This document shows, piece by piece, positions 1-12,156 of a stretch of DNA of 64,000 nt (within the stretch, counting starts at the first letter, position 1; each line of letters opens with the position of its first letter). The DNA is from Adenophora triphylla var. japonica. Lineage: Eukaryota; Streptophyta; Magnoliopsida; Asterales; Campanulaceae. Below the pieces are notes generated by a model that saw nothing but the letters and a program-made list of their open reading frames with translations, did not search any database and was not told the origin of the DNA. The position numbers and the translations under genes were made by a program. The stretch spans positions 1-64,000 of the forward strand of contig JAFEMH010007486.1 in NCBI GenBank assembly GCA_022495995.1. Direction: 5' to 3'.

Positions 1-129
1 ATGGACTTAACTATATTTGAAGTTAGTGAGACTTCATACATTATGTCCTATAGTCCATGTAAAGTAAAAATAGGTGATGGTATCAATCAAATTAAGTAAT
101 AGGAGGGGTTCAGTAAGCATACCCAAACA
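1..129 (-). repeat. Terminal 129 bp of the Sirevirus 3' LTR
   Basis: This stretch matches 11511-11641 nearly base for base, ending in CATACCCAAACA here and CATACCCAACA in the right LTR. It is the start of U3 in element orientation. The rest of this LTR lies left of the window. Confidence 0.9.
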
Positions 130-1049
130 ATCTCTCCTATTTGATTGAGACCATTACCTACTTGGAGTAACAAAGGCTAATTCATTTGTACAATTTGGTA
201 AAAACATGTCCTCATAATTTAAGAATGGTAAAATCATGTCCCAAGTCAATGCAAGCACATCTTAAGCTTAAGTCATAGATTTCCTAACTTCCTATGGAAA
301 AGATAAAAAAAGAATTTCATATTGGGAAGTAAGAAATAATCATTTAGTGCATTCAAATGATGTTAATATGAGGTGCATTGAATGCGTTTAAACTAAATGT
401 AAGAAACATGCATAAAAAGTAAGGAATGTGAAAGATAGGATATATGCATTTGAAGTCAAAAATAATGCAATCATTATTCTACAAACAAGTAGTTTGAGTG
501 AATAAAGTTTTCAAAACCATAATGATGCATTTAGAGAGATTAATATTGTGGTTTACAGACTTTCAAAAATTTAACAAAAGAAGGAAGCAATAAACAAAAG
601 GCTTCCGTAAAAGTCTTCATTAATCTTCTTTCTTCAACGCAAGTCATACGAATCATGGTCACGAACGACGACGTAATTGTTGACTCCGCCGGATCGCCCT
701 GAGGAGCAGGAGCCGGAGGAAGATCTTCGTGCATGTGGAAAGCAGAGGCTTCAGCTCCTATGGCTTGGAGAACTTTCTACTCGCCAGCAGCCTTCCTTGT
801 TTGTCGCAGCTTGAAGTGCGCGATGATTCTCTATATTCGAAAGTTACCTCTTGAGGAGTTAGTGAGAATGTCAATCCTTGAAGTTTGAAAATCAATGCGG
901 TTGGAATGGGTTCCCAAGCTTTGAGTTAGACTCTTGAATCTTTCTCCTAGTAACCGTAAAGGCGATTTACAGAGGTGTCAATATGGTCTTCAACTTTCTT
1001 GATTCTTTCAATAACATCGCTTTATCCAGAGCCATTGTTTGATACTTCA

Positions 1050-2990
1050 TCAACCGCAAGTTTCATTTCGTAAGATAAGCCATGTAGGAGAGCTTGAGTC
1101 ATTTTTCTCATAGCTTCTTTGATGAAATCTTGGGTGATTGGATTCTCGAGAAGGAATGAAGGGAGTGATGGGAGCAAATTTTTGGCTTCGAGCTTGTGCG
1201 CATGACTGCATAATGTCTTTTAAGGCCTTTGTTATGAGAACACTCTCCCCCTTAATGGTGTCAATCAATAGTGAGGGAAGAGCATCAACTTTGGTATGAA
1301 GGCTTTTGTGAGTCAGCAAATGTAAGTGATTGAGATTTGATGAGGGGCAACTGGGATTGATTGTCAAGCCGGATAGAGGTCAAGGTTTCAATGGACTCGG
1401 AGGATTTTGTTAAGGCCGTTGTTTTGAGGAGGCTCTTGAGAAGGGCGAGGGCCGAGAGGAGGAGTAGGCCCATCGCGGTTGACCGTGCGGTCCGATTGAG
1501 GTTCAGTGGAAAATTGGGTCCTTGCCAATTGTAGTATCCTCTTTGGCTTCATTTCCTCGTTAGCAAAGCAGCTTTCTTCATTTTCATCAACATTAACTCC
1601 TTCATCATTAGTAGGTTTTTCAAAACCTTCTTCAAGCCGCTTGTCATCATCAGCAACCACCTTGGTTCTTGTTATCACCATATCCTCCCGAATAGATGGA
1701 ATCAATCAACTAACTCATCGATACTTCGTCATCGTAATCATCAACACCCAGTGTCAAGAATGGTTTGACTAATATCGACAAGTCCTGGCCTTTTCTTTGG
1801 TGAGGATTGATCATCGCTATTTTCCTTTTCTCCCCGAGAAGTAGCACCAAAGAGATGATTGAAAATTTCCCGTTCTTTTTAAGGCGTAGGGGGTTGGAGT
1901 TGGAGAGACGATAGGAGATTTTGGCTTGGGTTCATTTGACTTGATGGGATCGAGAGCTTGGCTTAGTGACTTTAGGAGCCGGGGCACTAAATTTTGAGAG
2001 TTTCACAAAGCTTGATGGTGCGGCCGACCGTGATGTTACTGCGCTGACCGTGGTTTTTCACTTGGAATGAAGGTTTGGCAATGCTTGGCTCTCGAATCTT
2101 GATTCCACCAGTCTCCTTGGTGGATCAATGAATGAAGCTTTCTTCGGAAGATCAACAGCTTTATCTTTTCCCTGGCTTTTCTAGCCACTTCCCTTAAATC
2201 CTCAGTTCCTTGATTTTCTCAACACCGTCATCTTTTGTTAGTTTCTTCGTCCTTTCGTAGGCACAAACTCTTCTTGGGGATCCTTCTTCCAAAACCGAAT
2301 ATACAGCTTTATTGTCAAACTTTGTTCGTAAAACCCGCATTGTTTTTCTAAAGTGAATATCTGCCTTTGGAATTTCAAATCAGTTCATGATGCCTCGTCA
2401 ACGTACTTGCCTATCTTCTCGCTTGAGCTGTAATGAGGGAAATGAGTCTCCTGTACGTGGGTTCCATTGTTATTACCAAAGAAATTTCATTCTTTTGATA
2501 TTCAAGAATACTTGCTATCGACGTTGAAAGATGATCTTGGCCAATGGAGTTTCTTACCAAGAAATATAGCCGCAGTAAATCTTCCACTCGATCATTATTG
2601 AAGTTCGCCTCGATTTCCGCTTGCGTAAGAGAGAGTGTCCAACAAGACGGCCGATATGATACATTAGCTCATCAAAACTTTTTCTTGGAGTTGTAGTTAC
2701 AAAAAGCATTCCCAATCAATGACACAGAGATCATCCAAATCCTTTTGATCTAGCTCCATAGGGTCGGGCCCGTGATTGGCATGTTCTGAACAAAAGCTAC
2801 GTCTTCATAGTCAATATCCAAGGGAATTCCATGAATCTGAGTGCTAATTATCTTGATCCTTCTACCCTTATCATCTTTTACGCTTAGCTCTCCGGCATTG
2901 TGAAAGAACCGATCCACCAAAGTGGACATGGATTGATTGCTTCATGTCAAAGAAGGCATAACCTGCATTTCTTAAATACTTTTAGCGTAA
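1050..2990 (-). pseudogene. Degenerate extra ORF region between pol and the 3' LTR (envelope-like position in Sireviruses)
   Basis: Short open frames on the minus strand (1705-1388, 1367-1050 and pieces up to 2990) give a Pro/Ser-rich, acidic low-complexity product, then a leucine-rich segment. No single frame spans the region, and no membrane segment or fusion motif is evident. Many Sireviruses carry an extra ORF in exactly this place that has been called envelope-like. The assignment here rests on position and length alone. GCGGTYGACCG-type motifs at 1475-1493 and 2019-2050 interrupt it. Bases 130-1049 on its left show no gene. Confidence 0.4.
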
Positions 2991-3103
2991 CTCTACCAAG
3001 AGCATCTTGAGCCGATCTTTGCGATCAATAACCCACCCATGTATAAAATGACTAGTATTCTCGCAATAATAGAAAAAGTTAGAATATAGAAAAATATATG
3101 TAA

Positions 3104-3204
3104 GTGCGGTTGACCGTAGTTTAAGGTAGCGTGCGGTCGACCGTAATCTAGGGAGAAGGAGCAGCTCTTGTGCGGTCGACTGTGATATATGCGGTCAACC
3201 GTGG
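3104..3204. repeat. Cluster of four GTGCGGTCGACCGTA-type palindromic motifs
   Basis: Near-palindromes around GCGGTCGACCG occur at 3104-3119, 3131-3145, 3170-3184 and 3190-3204. Further copies lie at 4340-4354 and 4370-4385. They are the same motif that fills the U3 array at 11262-11440 and that occurs twice at 10398-10436. The surrounding 3245-4440 is non-coding and AT-rich, with no other gene seen. Confidence 0.85.
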
Positions 3205-4452
3205 ATTTGGGTGAAAACAAGCAAGTAAAATTTGTAAGAAACATTTTGGATTAAAAAGTTTAAACAAGATTAATTCGTAATCATGAAACCAAATATACGG
3301 AATTTCCCTTAAATTCATTATGAACATTTGAAGAACATGAAGAACTCAAGAACATGAAGAACAAAATTTTGTGATTTTACAGAGCATGTTTAAAAATCAT
3401 ATTTTCTTGCTTTTAATATAGGGAATTTCATTTAAATCAACAAACATACATGATTTAACTCAAATAAATTGCGTAAATTGAGTTCAAAACCCATAAAACT
3501 CGAAACTTAGGTTTAACATAGTTCTTCATTTTGAGTAATCAAAGCACCATCTAAACATGAAATAGACAACATTTATGAGTTTCTAATGAAGAATCGATCA
3601 TGGATAAGCAAAAATTTCAAGCAAGATAGCAACGCAAATGATATTTAATGAAAACTCGGGTTTCCCTGCTTCCGCCATTTGACGAGCAAATTTTTGAAAT
3701 TCAAAAATCAAAAGGTTTTTAGAGAAATGACTCACCATTATCACGAATTTGGATACACCGGATTCACTCTTTGATTCCTCTCAAGTATTTTGAGTTGAAT
3801 CCGATTGAGAATGAGACATTTTATAGAGAGAGTTTTTAGAGAGAGAAAGTAGAGAGAGAAAGAAGAAGACAAAGTGAAGGACCGATTTGTGCAGTGACAG
3901 GAAGGACGAGAAGTGGAGAAGTGGAAACGGGAGTTATGGAGGGAAGTTAGTGCACAAGAATGTCCTTTCAGGTAAGAGGATAGTCCTTTTGTCTTCACTA
4001 TGACAAACAACGGGGCCGAACATGTGGCATTATAAATTAAAATATTTATCCCATAAAAATTTGAATTAAATAAATATGAGGGAAAAATAATTCGCAAAAG
4101 TACCTTTGTGCAATTATCTTGTCCTTAATATGGACAAGTCCCGTACATCACAAGGAGTTAGAGTACTTACTCGATGTCTTCAAGAATACGGCTAAGTGAT
4201 GACTTATTATGAGCCAAACGGTGGACCGTATTGAAGGCTTCTATAAAGCCTAGAAATTATTTGAAGGCTTATACGGTCCAGCCTTAAGCATGCGGTCCAT
4301 TAGAGAATTGATAAAGCATTTTGGCATGCTAAAGGACTAGTGCGGTCGACCGTGCATTGTATAGGCTTGGTGCTGGCCGACCGTGAAGAATGGAATGGGC
4401 CATTCTTATTGACCCGTCTTTGAGCATGAACTTGAAACACACAATTTGTTAG

Positions 4453-7400
4453 TTAAAAAAAAAAAAAAGAAATAAGGACAAGTTTTACTTGAGTTCTAAC
4501 ATACCCATTTCTCCTCTTAAAAATACGAATCTCTTGGAGTCTAGAGCTTGTAAGAATATCTCGCAATTTGATTGTCGCACCAATATGCTCTAAATGAATG
4601 TTACCTTTTTCAACATGATCCTTGAGAAAGTGATATTTGATATCGATGTGTTTGGTTTTAGAGTGCATAACAGGTTGTTTGATACCGCAATGGCCGATGT
4701 ATTTGTCACAATAGATTGGACAATTTCCTTCATGAATGCCATAGTCAACTAGTTGTTGCTTCATCCACAAGATCTCGACAACAAGCTAGCCTCCCAAGAA
4801 GAATGTATTCAGCCTCCGTTGTTGAGACAGCACACCGAAGCTTGTTTCTTGCCGCTCCATGTAACAAGTCGATTTCCAAGGAAATGACAAGTTCCACCGG
4901 TGCTCTTCCTTGCTGATCAGGCCGATAATCTGCATCTCGAGAAACCTGTAAGATCAAAAGATGGTTCTTGGAATACCAAAGTCCAAGGTTAATAGTCCCG
5001 TATAGATAACGAATAATACGTTTTACAAATATAAGGTGTGCTTCTCTAGGGTCTCGCTTGATAGCGAGCACAAACACAAACACCGAACATGATATCTCGG
5101 CTCTACTAGCAGCTAGATATAGTAAGGAGCCAATCATACCTCTATACAAAGTTTGATCAACTTTCTTACCTTTCAAGTCTTTGTCTAACTTGTTACCCGT
5201 AGCCATAGGAGTGTCGTATGCTTTTGCATTTTCAAGTCCAAATTTCTTGATTAAGTCTTTAGTGTATTTTGCTTGGTTAAGGAAGATGCCATCATCACAT
5301 TGTTTGATTTGGAGCCCAAGGAAGAAAGTGAGTTCTCCCATCATGCTCATCTCAAATTTGCTTTTCATGAGCTTCTCAAAACGCTTACACAAAATTTCAT
5401 TAGTAGAGCCAAAATGATATCATCAACATATATTTGAACAAGTAGTGTATGATCATTATATTTGGCAATGAAAAGAGTTGTGTCGATTTTACCTCGTTTG
5501 AAGCCCTTTTCTAAAAGAAATTTAGATAGAGTATCATACTCATGCTCTCGAGCTTGTTTGAGTCCATACAAAGCTTTTTGGAGTTTGTAGACATGATCAG
5601 ATGTTTGTTGTCTTCAAATCCAGGAGGTTGTGCAACATAGACTGCCTCTTGAAGTTCACCGCTGAGAAATGCGCTCTTACATCCATTTGATAAAGCTTGA
5701 ATCTTTTCAAGGAGGCATAAGCTAAGAAAATTCTTATGGCTTCAAGTCTTGCAACGGAGCGAAGGTTTCGCCGTAATCAATTCCTTCTTCCTTGTCTATA
5801 TCCTTGTGCAACCAACCTTGCTTTGTTTCTTGTTATGCTTCCATTCTCATCCATCTTGTTTCTAAACACCCATTTTGTACCAATTACTCCTTGATCCTTT
5901 TGGTCTTGGAACTAAAGTCCAAACTTTACATCTTTCGAATTGGTCGAGCTCTTCTTGCATGGCCACAACCCAACTTGAATCTTGGAGTGCTTCATCAACT
6001 TTCTTTGGTTCAATTTGAGATATGAATGAAGTGTATTCATCATAGTGAGAACTCCTTGTTTGAACCCCAGAGAACAAATCACCAATGACATTGTTAATTG
6101 GGTGATCTCTAACCTCATGAATTTCCTCGGAGGTAAGTCCGGTTGAGTTGTTTGTTGTTGAAGATCTTCAATAGGTACATCATTTGAGCCATCAAAATAA
6201 GTGAGTTGAGGAATAGGCTCAATGGAATTTATGGGGTCGATTCAACCGCATCATCTTTCGAATGAACATCTTCGCAGGGAACTTCCGATGTTGGATTTGA
6301 AAAATTTGGTGCGGTTGAAGTTGATGGATTTCCTTGAGTTGAGTGATTTTCCGAACTAGGTGCATTTTGAGGAGGGTTACCTGTCTCATTAGGCTCAAGA
6401 AAATCATCAAGAACATTTGGAGCCAAATGTGGCTCAAGGAGAGAATGTTCATCAAACGTAACATGAACAGATTCTACTATCTTTAAACTATTTTTATTAA
6501 AAACACGAAAAGCTTTAGAGTGTTTGGCATACCCAACAAAAATACCTTCATCCGCTTTAGGAGCGAATTTACCTCGATGCTCTTTTCCATTATATAGAAT
6601 AAAGCATTTGCATCCAAATATTTTGAAGAAGGCTATGTTGGGGTTCTTCCTCTCCAAAGTTCATATGGAGTTTTGTTGTAGGTCTTGTTGATGAGAGATC
6701 TATTTTGAGTGAAGCAAGCCGTGTTGGTAGCTTCGCCCAAAAGTATTGTGGTAGCTTGGCTTCAAATGAAAGCATTGTTTTACCCTCGATCAACGTTCTA
6801 TTCTTTCTTTCCACAACTCCATTTTGTTGTGGAACTCCAAAGCAGCAGAGAAGTTATGGTCAATACCACGGTCGTCACAAGATCGAGCTACACCGTTATT
6901 TTTGAATTCGGGCCCATGATCCGATCTAACACTAACGATGTCATCCTCTTTGTGTTTGGAGCCGTCTAAAGAGAGAGGTCAAAATATCATAACAATCATC
7001 TTTGGAGATCATCATTTCGACCTACGTATATCGCGAGTAATCATCCACCACAACTAAAGTGTATTTGCTTCCTCCAATGCTTGCGATGGTGACAGTCCAA
7101 ACATATCGATGTGGAGTAGTTGCAAACATCTTGAAGTTGAAGGCACGGTCTTGCCGGAGAAAGATGCCTCGGGTTGTTTGCCAAGTTGACATGCAAAGAC
7201 ACTTCTTATCGTGGTGATCGCCTACTTTGGTAGACCACGAACTAGACTTTCTCTTCCAATCTTAGATAGATACTTGAAGTTCAAATGACTAAGTCTTTTG
7301 TGCCACAACCAACTATTTTCACTCACACTTTTTGCTACAAAACAAAGATTAGTAAGATTGCAAGCGTAATTAAAATCGATAATGTAAACATTACTCTTAC

Positions 7401-7866
7401 GAATCCCTTTGAGCAAAGTGACTCGGATGTGCCATCTTTGATAAAGCAATTTGTCAAGTAAAGTTGCAAAGGCAATCCTTTGTCACAAAATTGAGATAAT
7501 GGAGAGAAGATTATGCTTGAGTCCTTTGACTAGAGATACTTCTTTTATAGTTAGATTTCCTTTTCGAATGACTCCATATCCAATCGTCTTTCCTTTGTTG
7601 TTATCCCCAAACGTTATCGATGGACCATTTTCTTCACTGACATCTTTCCAAGAAGGTGATATCTCCTGGCCATGTGTCTTGAATGTACCCACTGCCGAGA
7701 TACCATTCATTTGAATTTGCCTTGGAAGATCCAAACATGAAGCAAGAGGACCCGAAAAATAAACATTTAAGCACGAGGTCCCCTTTATTCTTTTCGGGGT
7801 CCTGGGGTTAGCACCTTTTAACAACCCACACTTGTTTGACCGAAGGCGGATTATGTCTTCGAGCAT
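4453..7866 (-). pseudogene. Sirevirus pol remnant (protease, integrase, reverse transcriptase, RNase H)
   Basis: Minus-strand fragments follow Copia order. The protease and flank (7866-7483) lack a recognisable DSG or DTG active site. A pre-integrase zinc domain (7449-7222) contains WLWHKRLSHLN. Integrase (about 7200-6590) is broken, but its C-terminal MERKNRTLIEG motif survives at 6814. A linker spans 6657-6229. The reverse transcriptase start (6077-5862) contains SSWVVAMQEELDQFERC. The catalytic segment (5571-5365) keeps YVDD. RT connection and RNase H (5392-4453) retain the TTEAEYI motif. The fragments lie in different frames and are separated by stops, so no polyprotein can be made. The product would have copied and integrated element RNA. 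Confidence 0.85.
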
Positions 7867-8045
7867 TAGGTGTGAATCTTAAAAGGCATTCACAGAATGA
7901 AAGTGACCATAACCATCACACACGTAACAATGATGAAAACTACAAGTATCATGTGTTTTTACTAACTCTTTACTTTTCTTAAGAGTTGCATGTCGGTTTG
8001 GGAGCAGCTGGTTTTAGCTTTGACAAAGGGAACTGGCTCGCTTGA

Positions 8046-10124
8046 CTACGTATTTTCTAGGAGCATTCTTCTTGCTTTTAAAGGCACGAGGAATGGTCGA
8101 AGAAGAAGGGCGGTCACCTTGCAGCTGCCAAGACCACCAATTCCACCAGAGATGGTTGGAGAAGGGATGCGGCCAACTCCATAAGCCATGTTCTCCGAAT
8201 CATCAATCTCGTAATCCTTTTCTTTTATCTCGAGAGTCCTTCCTATACTTTGGGTAGACATAATTGAAATTATGTTGTCCTTTACCCTTAGGATTAGCAT
8301 GCTTCCTCTTAGGAATTTCATTAGTTAGTTTTGAAATCTCCTCATCCTTTTCACTATCGGATGCACACTTCTCTTCTTCACCGGATCCAAAACCTATACC
8401 CTCCTTAATTCCATTGGAAATTTGGGAGTCTATGATTTGATCCGAGGTGGATTTTGACTTGTTCCACCTATCAATAATCTTTTGAAGATCGTTGATTTGA
8501 GTAACCGTGTCATCATTGCGAAGTTGAAGCGCAAAGAACCTTAGTTTCAAGAATGAGGTTTTGATCTACAAGAGGAGTCATACTTTTGATTTGGCCCTTA
8601 AGATTTGAAATTTCGGACCTCATCACGCTTTTCTCCGTCTTGAGTTGAGAAATTTCATCGGTTGCTAGTGATAGAGCTTTCTTAACATTTTCAAACCTTT
8701 CGATCATCACTTCAAATTTTTAAACATCTCTTCTTGATCCACGGGGAAATCTCCTTAGCCCTTTTTGAAACTTTTGGAGTTGATTTAGCTTTTGAAGATG
8801 TTTCATTTTTTGGATGGAAAGATGGGGCGAGAAAATGAACAATTTCCAATCTTGGTGCTTGGGGTGAGGTCAAAATTGCTATAGTCCACACCGCTAGCCA
8901 CAAGCTTAGTTTTCCTTGAAATCACCTCATTCCTCTTTTGAGCGACTCATCGTGAACTTCATCTTCTCGAGTCACTAGAAGCATCCTCAAGAATGAGGCA
9001 GTAGATTTACCTCTTCGGTACTCTCATCGCCGTCTTCATCGAATCCGCCCGATCCAAGTTGCAAGTTCTTTAGAATTCTCATCTTCTTCAAAGAACCATT
9101 CCCTTTCGTTGAGAAAACTTCGAAGGGAAAGTTTTCTTTTCAAATACTCATATTTGGGTTGAGGACATTCTGAAGCAAAATGACCTCGGCTTTCTACAAT
9201 TGTAGCAAACAAGGTCACTCCTTTTCTTTGAGTCACTCACCCTTGAAGATGTTGCTTTGGATATTTGCTTTTTGAAAACGGTTTTGAATTTTTACGAAAT
9301 TTTTGAAAACGTTTTACAAACATGGCAAAGTCCTCATCATCCATATCGATGAGAGAAGAAGTTGAAATACTAGGATCCGAGGTAGGCTTTGAGGGTTTCT
9401 CCACATGATCAACAACGGACATAGAAAGTGATTTTCCCTTTCCCTCGACTTCTTCAATATGTTGTAATTTCAACTCATAAACTTTAAGGTTTGCATATAA
9501 ATTACTAAGAGTCCATGTATTTAATTGTTTTGAATCTTCGAGGGAAGTTGCTTTGTGCATCCATTTGGATCCCGTGAGCGTAAAGGAATGTCATGTTAAT
9601 TTCTTTATCGCTAGAACTTTACCTAGAGATAAGCAAGCATTTACTACCTCAACATAGCGATCGTAGGTTTGACGTAGAGATTCATTGGGTAGTCCGTTGA
9701 AGCCGCCGTATCTCCTTTCAATTTCAAATTTCTTGCTTTCCTTGCATTGATCATCACCTTCGAGATAGTTTTCAATAGAGTCCCACATCTCCTTTGCAGC
9801 CTTGCATTTGAGTACCTTCCGATAGGTTGAAGTGGGTAATGTTCCTAAATGATATGTCTCGGCTTTGCTATCTAATGCAACATACTTTCTTTCTTCGTCA
9901 CCCATTCTCGTCTTCGCCTTTTGACTTCAGGAACTTCGGTATTGGTAGTTGCATCGCATTGGCTTTCATTGGAACAAAGGTCCATCGTTGATACAATCAA
10001 CTAGCCTTTCATCTATTGACTCTAAATGAATTAGCATTCGAGCTTTCCGTATATCGAAGTGATCTTCATCCAACATAGGAATGTGTGAATAGTTAATCGT
10101 TGCCATAGCTTTTGAAGTTGCCAT
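8046..10124 (-). pseudogene. Sirevirus gag remnant
   Basis: The frame opens with an ATG at 10124, 61 bp inside the primer-binding site, and gives a typical Copia gag start (MATSKAMATINYSHIPML). It continues through 9905-9591, a UBN2/retrotrans_gag-like helical domain, and 9560-9237. A CCHC zinc-knuckle remnant (GHFASECPQPK) lies in 9236-9036. A long C-terminal part (8710-8046) contains a predicted coiled coil, ISQLKTEKSVMRSEISNLKG, and an acidic-basic tail. Gag would form the cytoplasmic particle that packages element RNA. Several frameshifts and stops split it. The long coiled-coil tail after the zinc knuckle is a Sirevirus-type feature. Confidence 0.8.
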
Positions 10125-10184
10125 GAAGAATCGGCACCCAAGCCGTTAAGCTTGAAAACAGAGAATAGTTTTATAAAGGTGTTT

Positions 10185-10196
10185 GGCTCGATACCA
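10185..10196 (-). other. Sirevirus primer-binding site
   Basis: Read on the minus strand this is TGGTATCGAGCC, starting 2 bp inside the 5' LTR. It resembles the usual Copia site TGGTATCAGAGC, complementary to the 3' end of initiator tRNA-Met, with one base missing. Confidence 0.75.
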
Positions 10197-10198
10197 CT

Positions 10199-11641
10199 TG
10201 TTGGTCCCAAAGGTGCAACAAGAGTATGAAAACTTGACTAGAGGGGGGTGAATAGCCGTATAAAAATTTCTACTCTTTTTGAAAATTCAACCTTGGCTTA
10301 CTTGAGCCGAAAGTGTGGTCAAGTAAAAACCAACTTTCAAGCTTAGTAAAATGCACAAATGAAGTTTTCTAAGTGCAAAACTTAGTATTGAAAAATAGTG
10401 TGGTCGACCGCAAAAGTGAAAGTGTGGTCGACCGCAAAGTTGAAAATAAGCTTAGGCAGATTTGTACTATAAACACAATTCAATATGGTGTTGGATAACT
10501 ATGAAGATCAAACACAAGAAATAATATGAAAGATTAAGAACTTTGAAATGTAAAGTGCAGAAAGTAAATGACACGATATTTGGAGAGGTTCAATCGTTAA
10601 AGATCTACGTCCTCTACCAAGATGGTTAGTCTTGGATTTTCTAAGGGAGATAGTATATTTGATTTGAGTAGTCATACAAGGAATACAAAGTGAGAATCAA
10701 ACAATCTCAAATCTAACTATCTTTTTCTATGAAGCAAATCCTAGACAATAACCAGCCAGATGTGGGTGTGTGCAAGATTCAAGAGCTCTTTATAATATGA
10801 AGAGAGAGCTTAATGAATCTATGGTGTTACAAATGGCTTGAGAGATTTTCTGGGTTGGAGAATCTTGAAGGCTTGTAAGTGTTTAAAGATTCAAAGAGAT
10901 CTGGAGATGATAAGCTTCAACACTTTGATAATTTCGACGTCTCTCTTTTTCTCAGGCTATCTTGTTATCTTCATGCTTGAACACAAGGTCTATTTATAGC
11001 CTTGGAATGAAGATAGCCGTTGGAGTTTCGTGTTGAGCAAGCTTCAAGGACAATGTGCTGTTGATGTATAATTGGAGCACGTGTCCTTTGTTGTCTCCAT
11101 GTTGCAGAGTTAGTGGCAAGGTGGTATGCTGGTATGTCCTTTGTACGAAGTGACCCAGCTGTCACCAATTTTGAATTTTGGAGCAAATTCTGCAACGGTA
11201 AAATTCTCTGAGTTAACTCTGAGTTGTGATCAGAGTTAATTTCTCAATCTTCAGAAATGATGTGCGGTCTGGCAAGCTATGCGGTTAGGAATGAATTGCG
11301 GTTAGCAAGCTCAGACGGTTGGCATGTCAATGCGGTCGGGACATGTTGATGCGGTTTGGACATGCTCCATGCGGTCCAAGATGCGGTCGAAGAGGTGCTT
11401 CAAGTCTTCATAATGCGGTCCAAGGTGCGGTCGACCGCATGGCCAATTTTGAGCCAAAAATTACTTAGAAAGTTTTATCCTAGAATAACCTACTCAAGCC
11501 TAAGTAACAAAATGGACTTAACTATATTTGAAGTTAGTGAGACTTCATACATTATGTCCTATAGTCCATGTAAAGTAAAAATAGGTGATGGTATCAATCA
11601 AATTAAGTAATAGGAGGGGTTCATAGTAAGCATACCCAACA
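10199..11641 (-). repeat. Sirevirus 5' LTR (1443 bp)
   Basis: The LTR is bounded by TGTTGG on the left and CCAACA on the right, a 6-bp terminal inverted repeat. On the minus strand a TATA box (CTATAAATAG, 10990-10999) is followed by the R-U5 part. U3 lies to its right and contains a striking array of GCGGT/GGTCGACC motifs at 11262-11440. Two more perfect GGTCGACC cores lie near the U5 end (10398-10412 and 10422-10436). Confidence 0.9.
11262..11440. repeat. U3 array of about ten TGCGGT motifs ending in a perfect palindrome
   Basis: Within 180 bp the sequence TGCGGT, followed by C, T or A, occurs about ten times at spacings of roughly 12-25 bp. The last copy is a full palindrome, TGCGGTCGACCGCA (11426-11439). 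Palindromic repeats in the U3 of Sireviruses are established for maize and other plant families. Their job, possibly binding a regulator or the element's own protein, is inference. Confidence 0.85.
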
Positions 11642-12156
11642 GGACGACTCGTGCCCTGGGGGACGAGTCGTCCCGTCGGGCCTGGACTGATACGTAAATG
11701 ACCTAATTTTAGGGTTTTCGCAAAGGGCTTTTATTTGTAACGTATAAATAGTTGCCCCTGGTTGCCCTAGCCGTCATTAGAACGTTTTGGCTTGAGAGAA
11801 ACACTAAAAGTGAGAGATTTCAATTGAGAATTGAGAATCAAACAATACCAAATCCATTGTTCTTCATTGATTGAAAGGTGTTTCAATCAATAGGATCTAG
11901 CAATCCTCCTAGAAGAGTTCTAGGGTTCGTTCATCGCGTGGATACACATAGAGGATCTTCGCTCGTCAAGATCTTTGGTTCGTGATTCCCGTTCGTTCAT
12001 CAAGGATTAACAAGGTCATTCAATCTGGAGTTGGGTCAAGTTTATCAAAGGCAAAAGCATTCAAGGTTGGTATTTCTATTTCATCTTTCTTAATTATTCA
12101 TCTAGAACGAATTCTAGGGCTTGGGGTTTTTCGAGTTATTGCTTATTCCGCTGCGC
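11642..12156 (+). promoter_or_regulatory. TATA-bearing segment upstream of the G1 antisense gene, possibly an LTR fragment
   Basis: This segment starts exactly at the Sirevirus border. It begins with an inverted repeat (GGACGACTCGT and ACGAGTCGTCC, 11642-11674), then a TATA-like box (CGTATAAATAG, about 11740-11751). It then reads like a plant transcript leader down to the ATG at 12157. It could be the native promoter and leader of the antisense gene in G1. It could equally be a truncated plus-strand Copia LTR that replaced the 5' part of that gene. The G2 antisense gene has a longer 5' coding part that is absent here, which favours replacement. No downstream LTR copy is visible to settle it. 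Confidence 0.45.

Larger units (their letters stand above)
1..11641 (-). mobile_element. Sirevirus-like Ty1/Copia LTR retrotransposon, 3' LTR cut by the window edge
   Basis: The last 130 bp of the right LTR (to 11641) reappear almost unchanged at 1-129, so these are the two LTRs of one element. Coding fragments lie on the minus strand in Copia order: gag, protease, integrase, reverse transcriptase, RNase H. The right LTR is therefore the 5' LTR. A primer-binding site follows it, and a polypurine tract (its complement near 130-140) precedes the left LTR. The Sirevirus placement rests on the large size, a 1.4-kb LTR, a long gag with a coiled-coil tail, about 4.3 kb of extra DNA between pol and the 3' LTR, and arrays of a palindromic motif in U3. 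All coding regions carry frameshifts or stops, so the copy is dead. The 5-bp target duplication cannot be checked because the left flank is outside the window. Confidence 0.85.

Noticed and set aside
1506..1772. An 88-codon plus-strand frame rich in Ser
   Set aside because: It lies opposite the acidic frame of the Sirevirus 3' region and looks like its complement.
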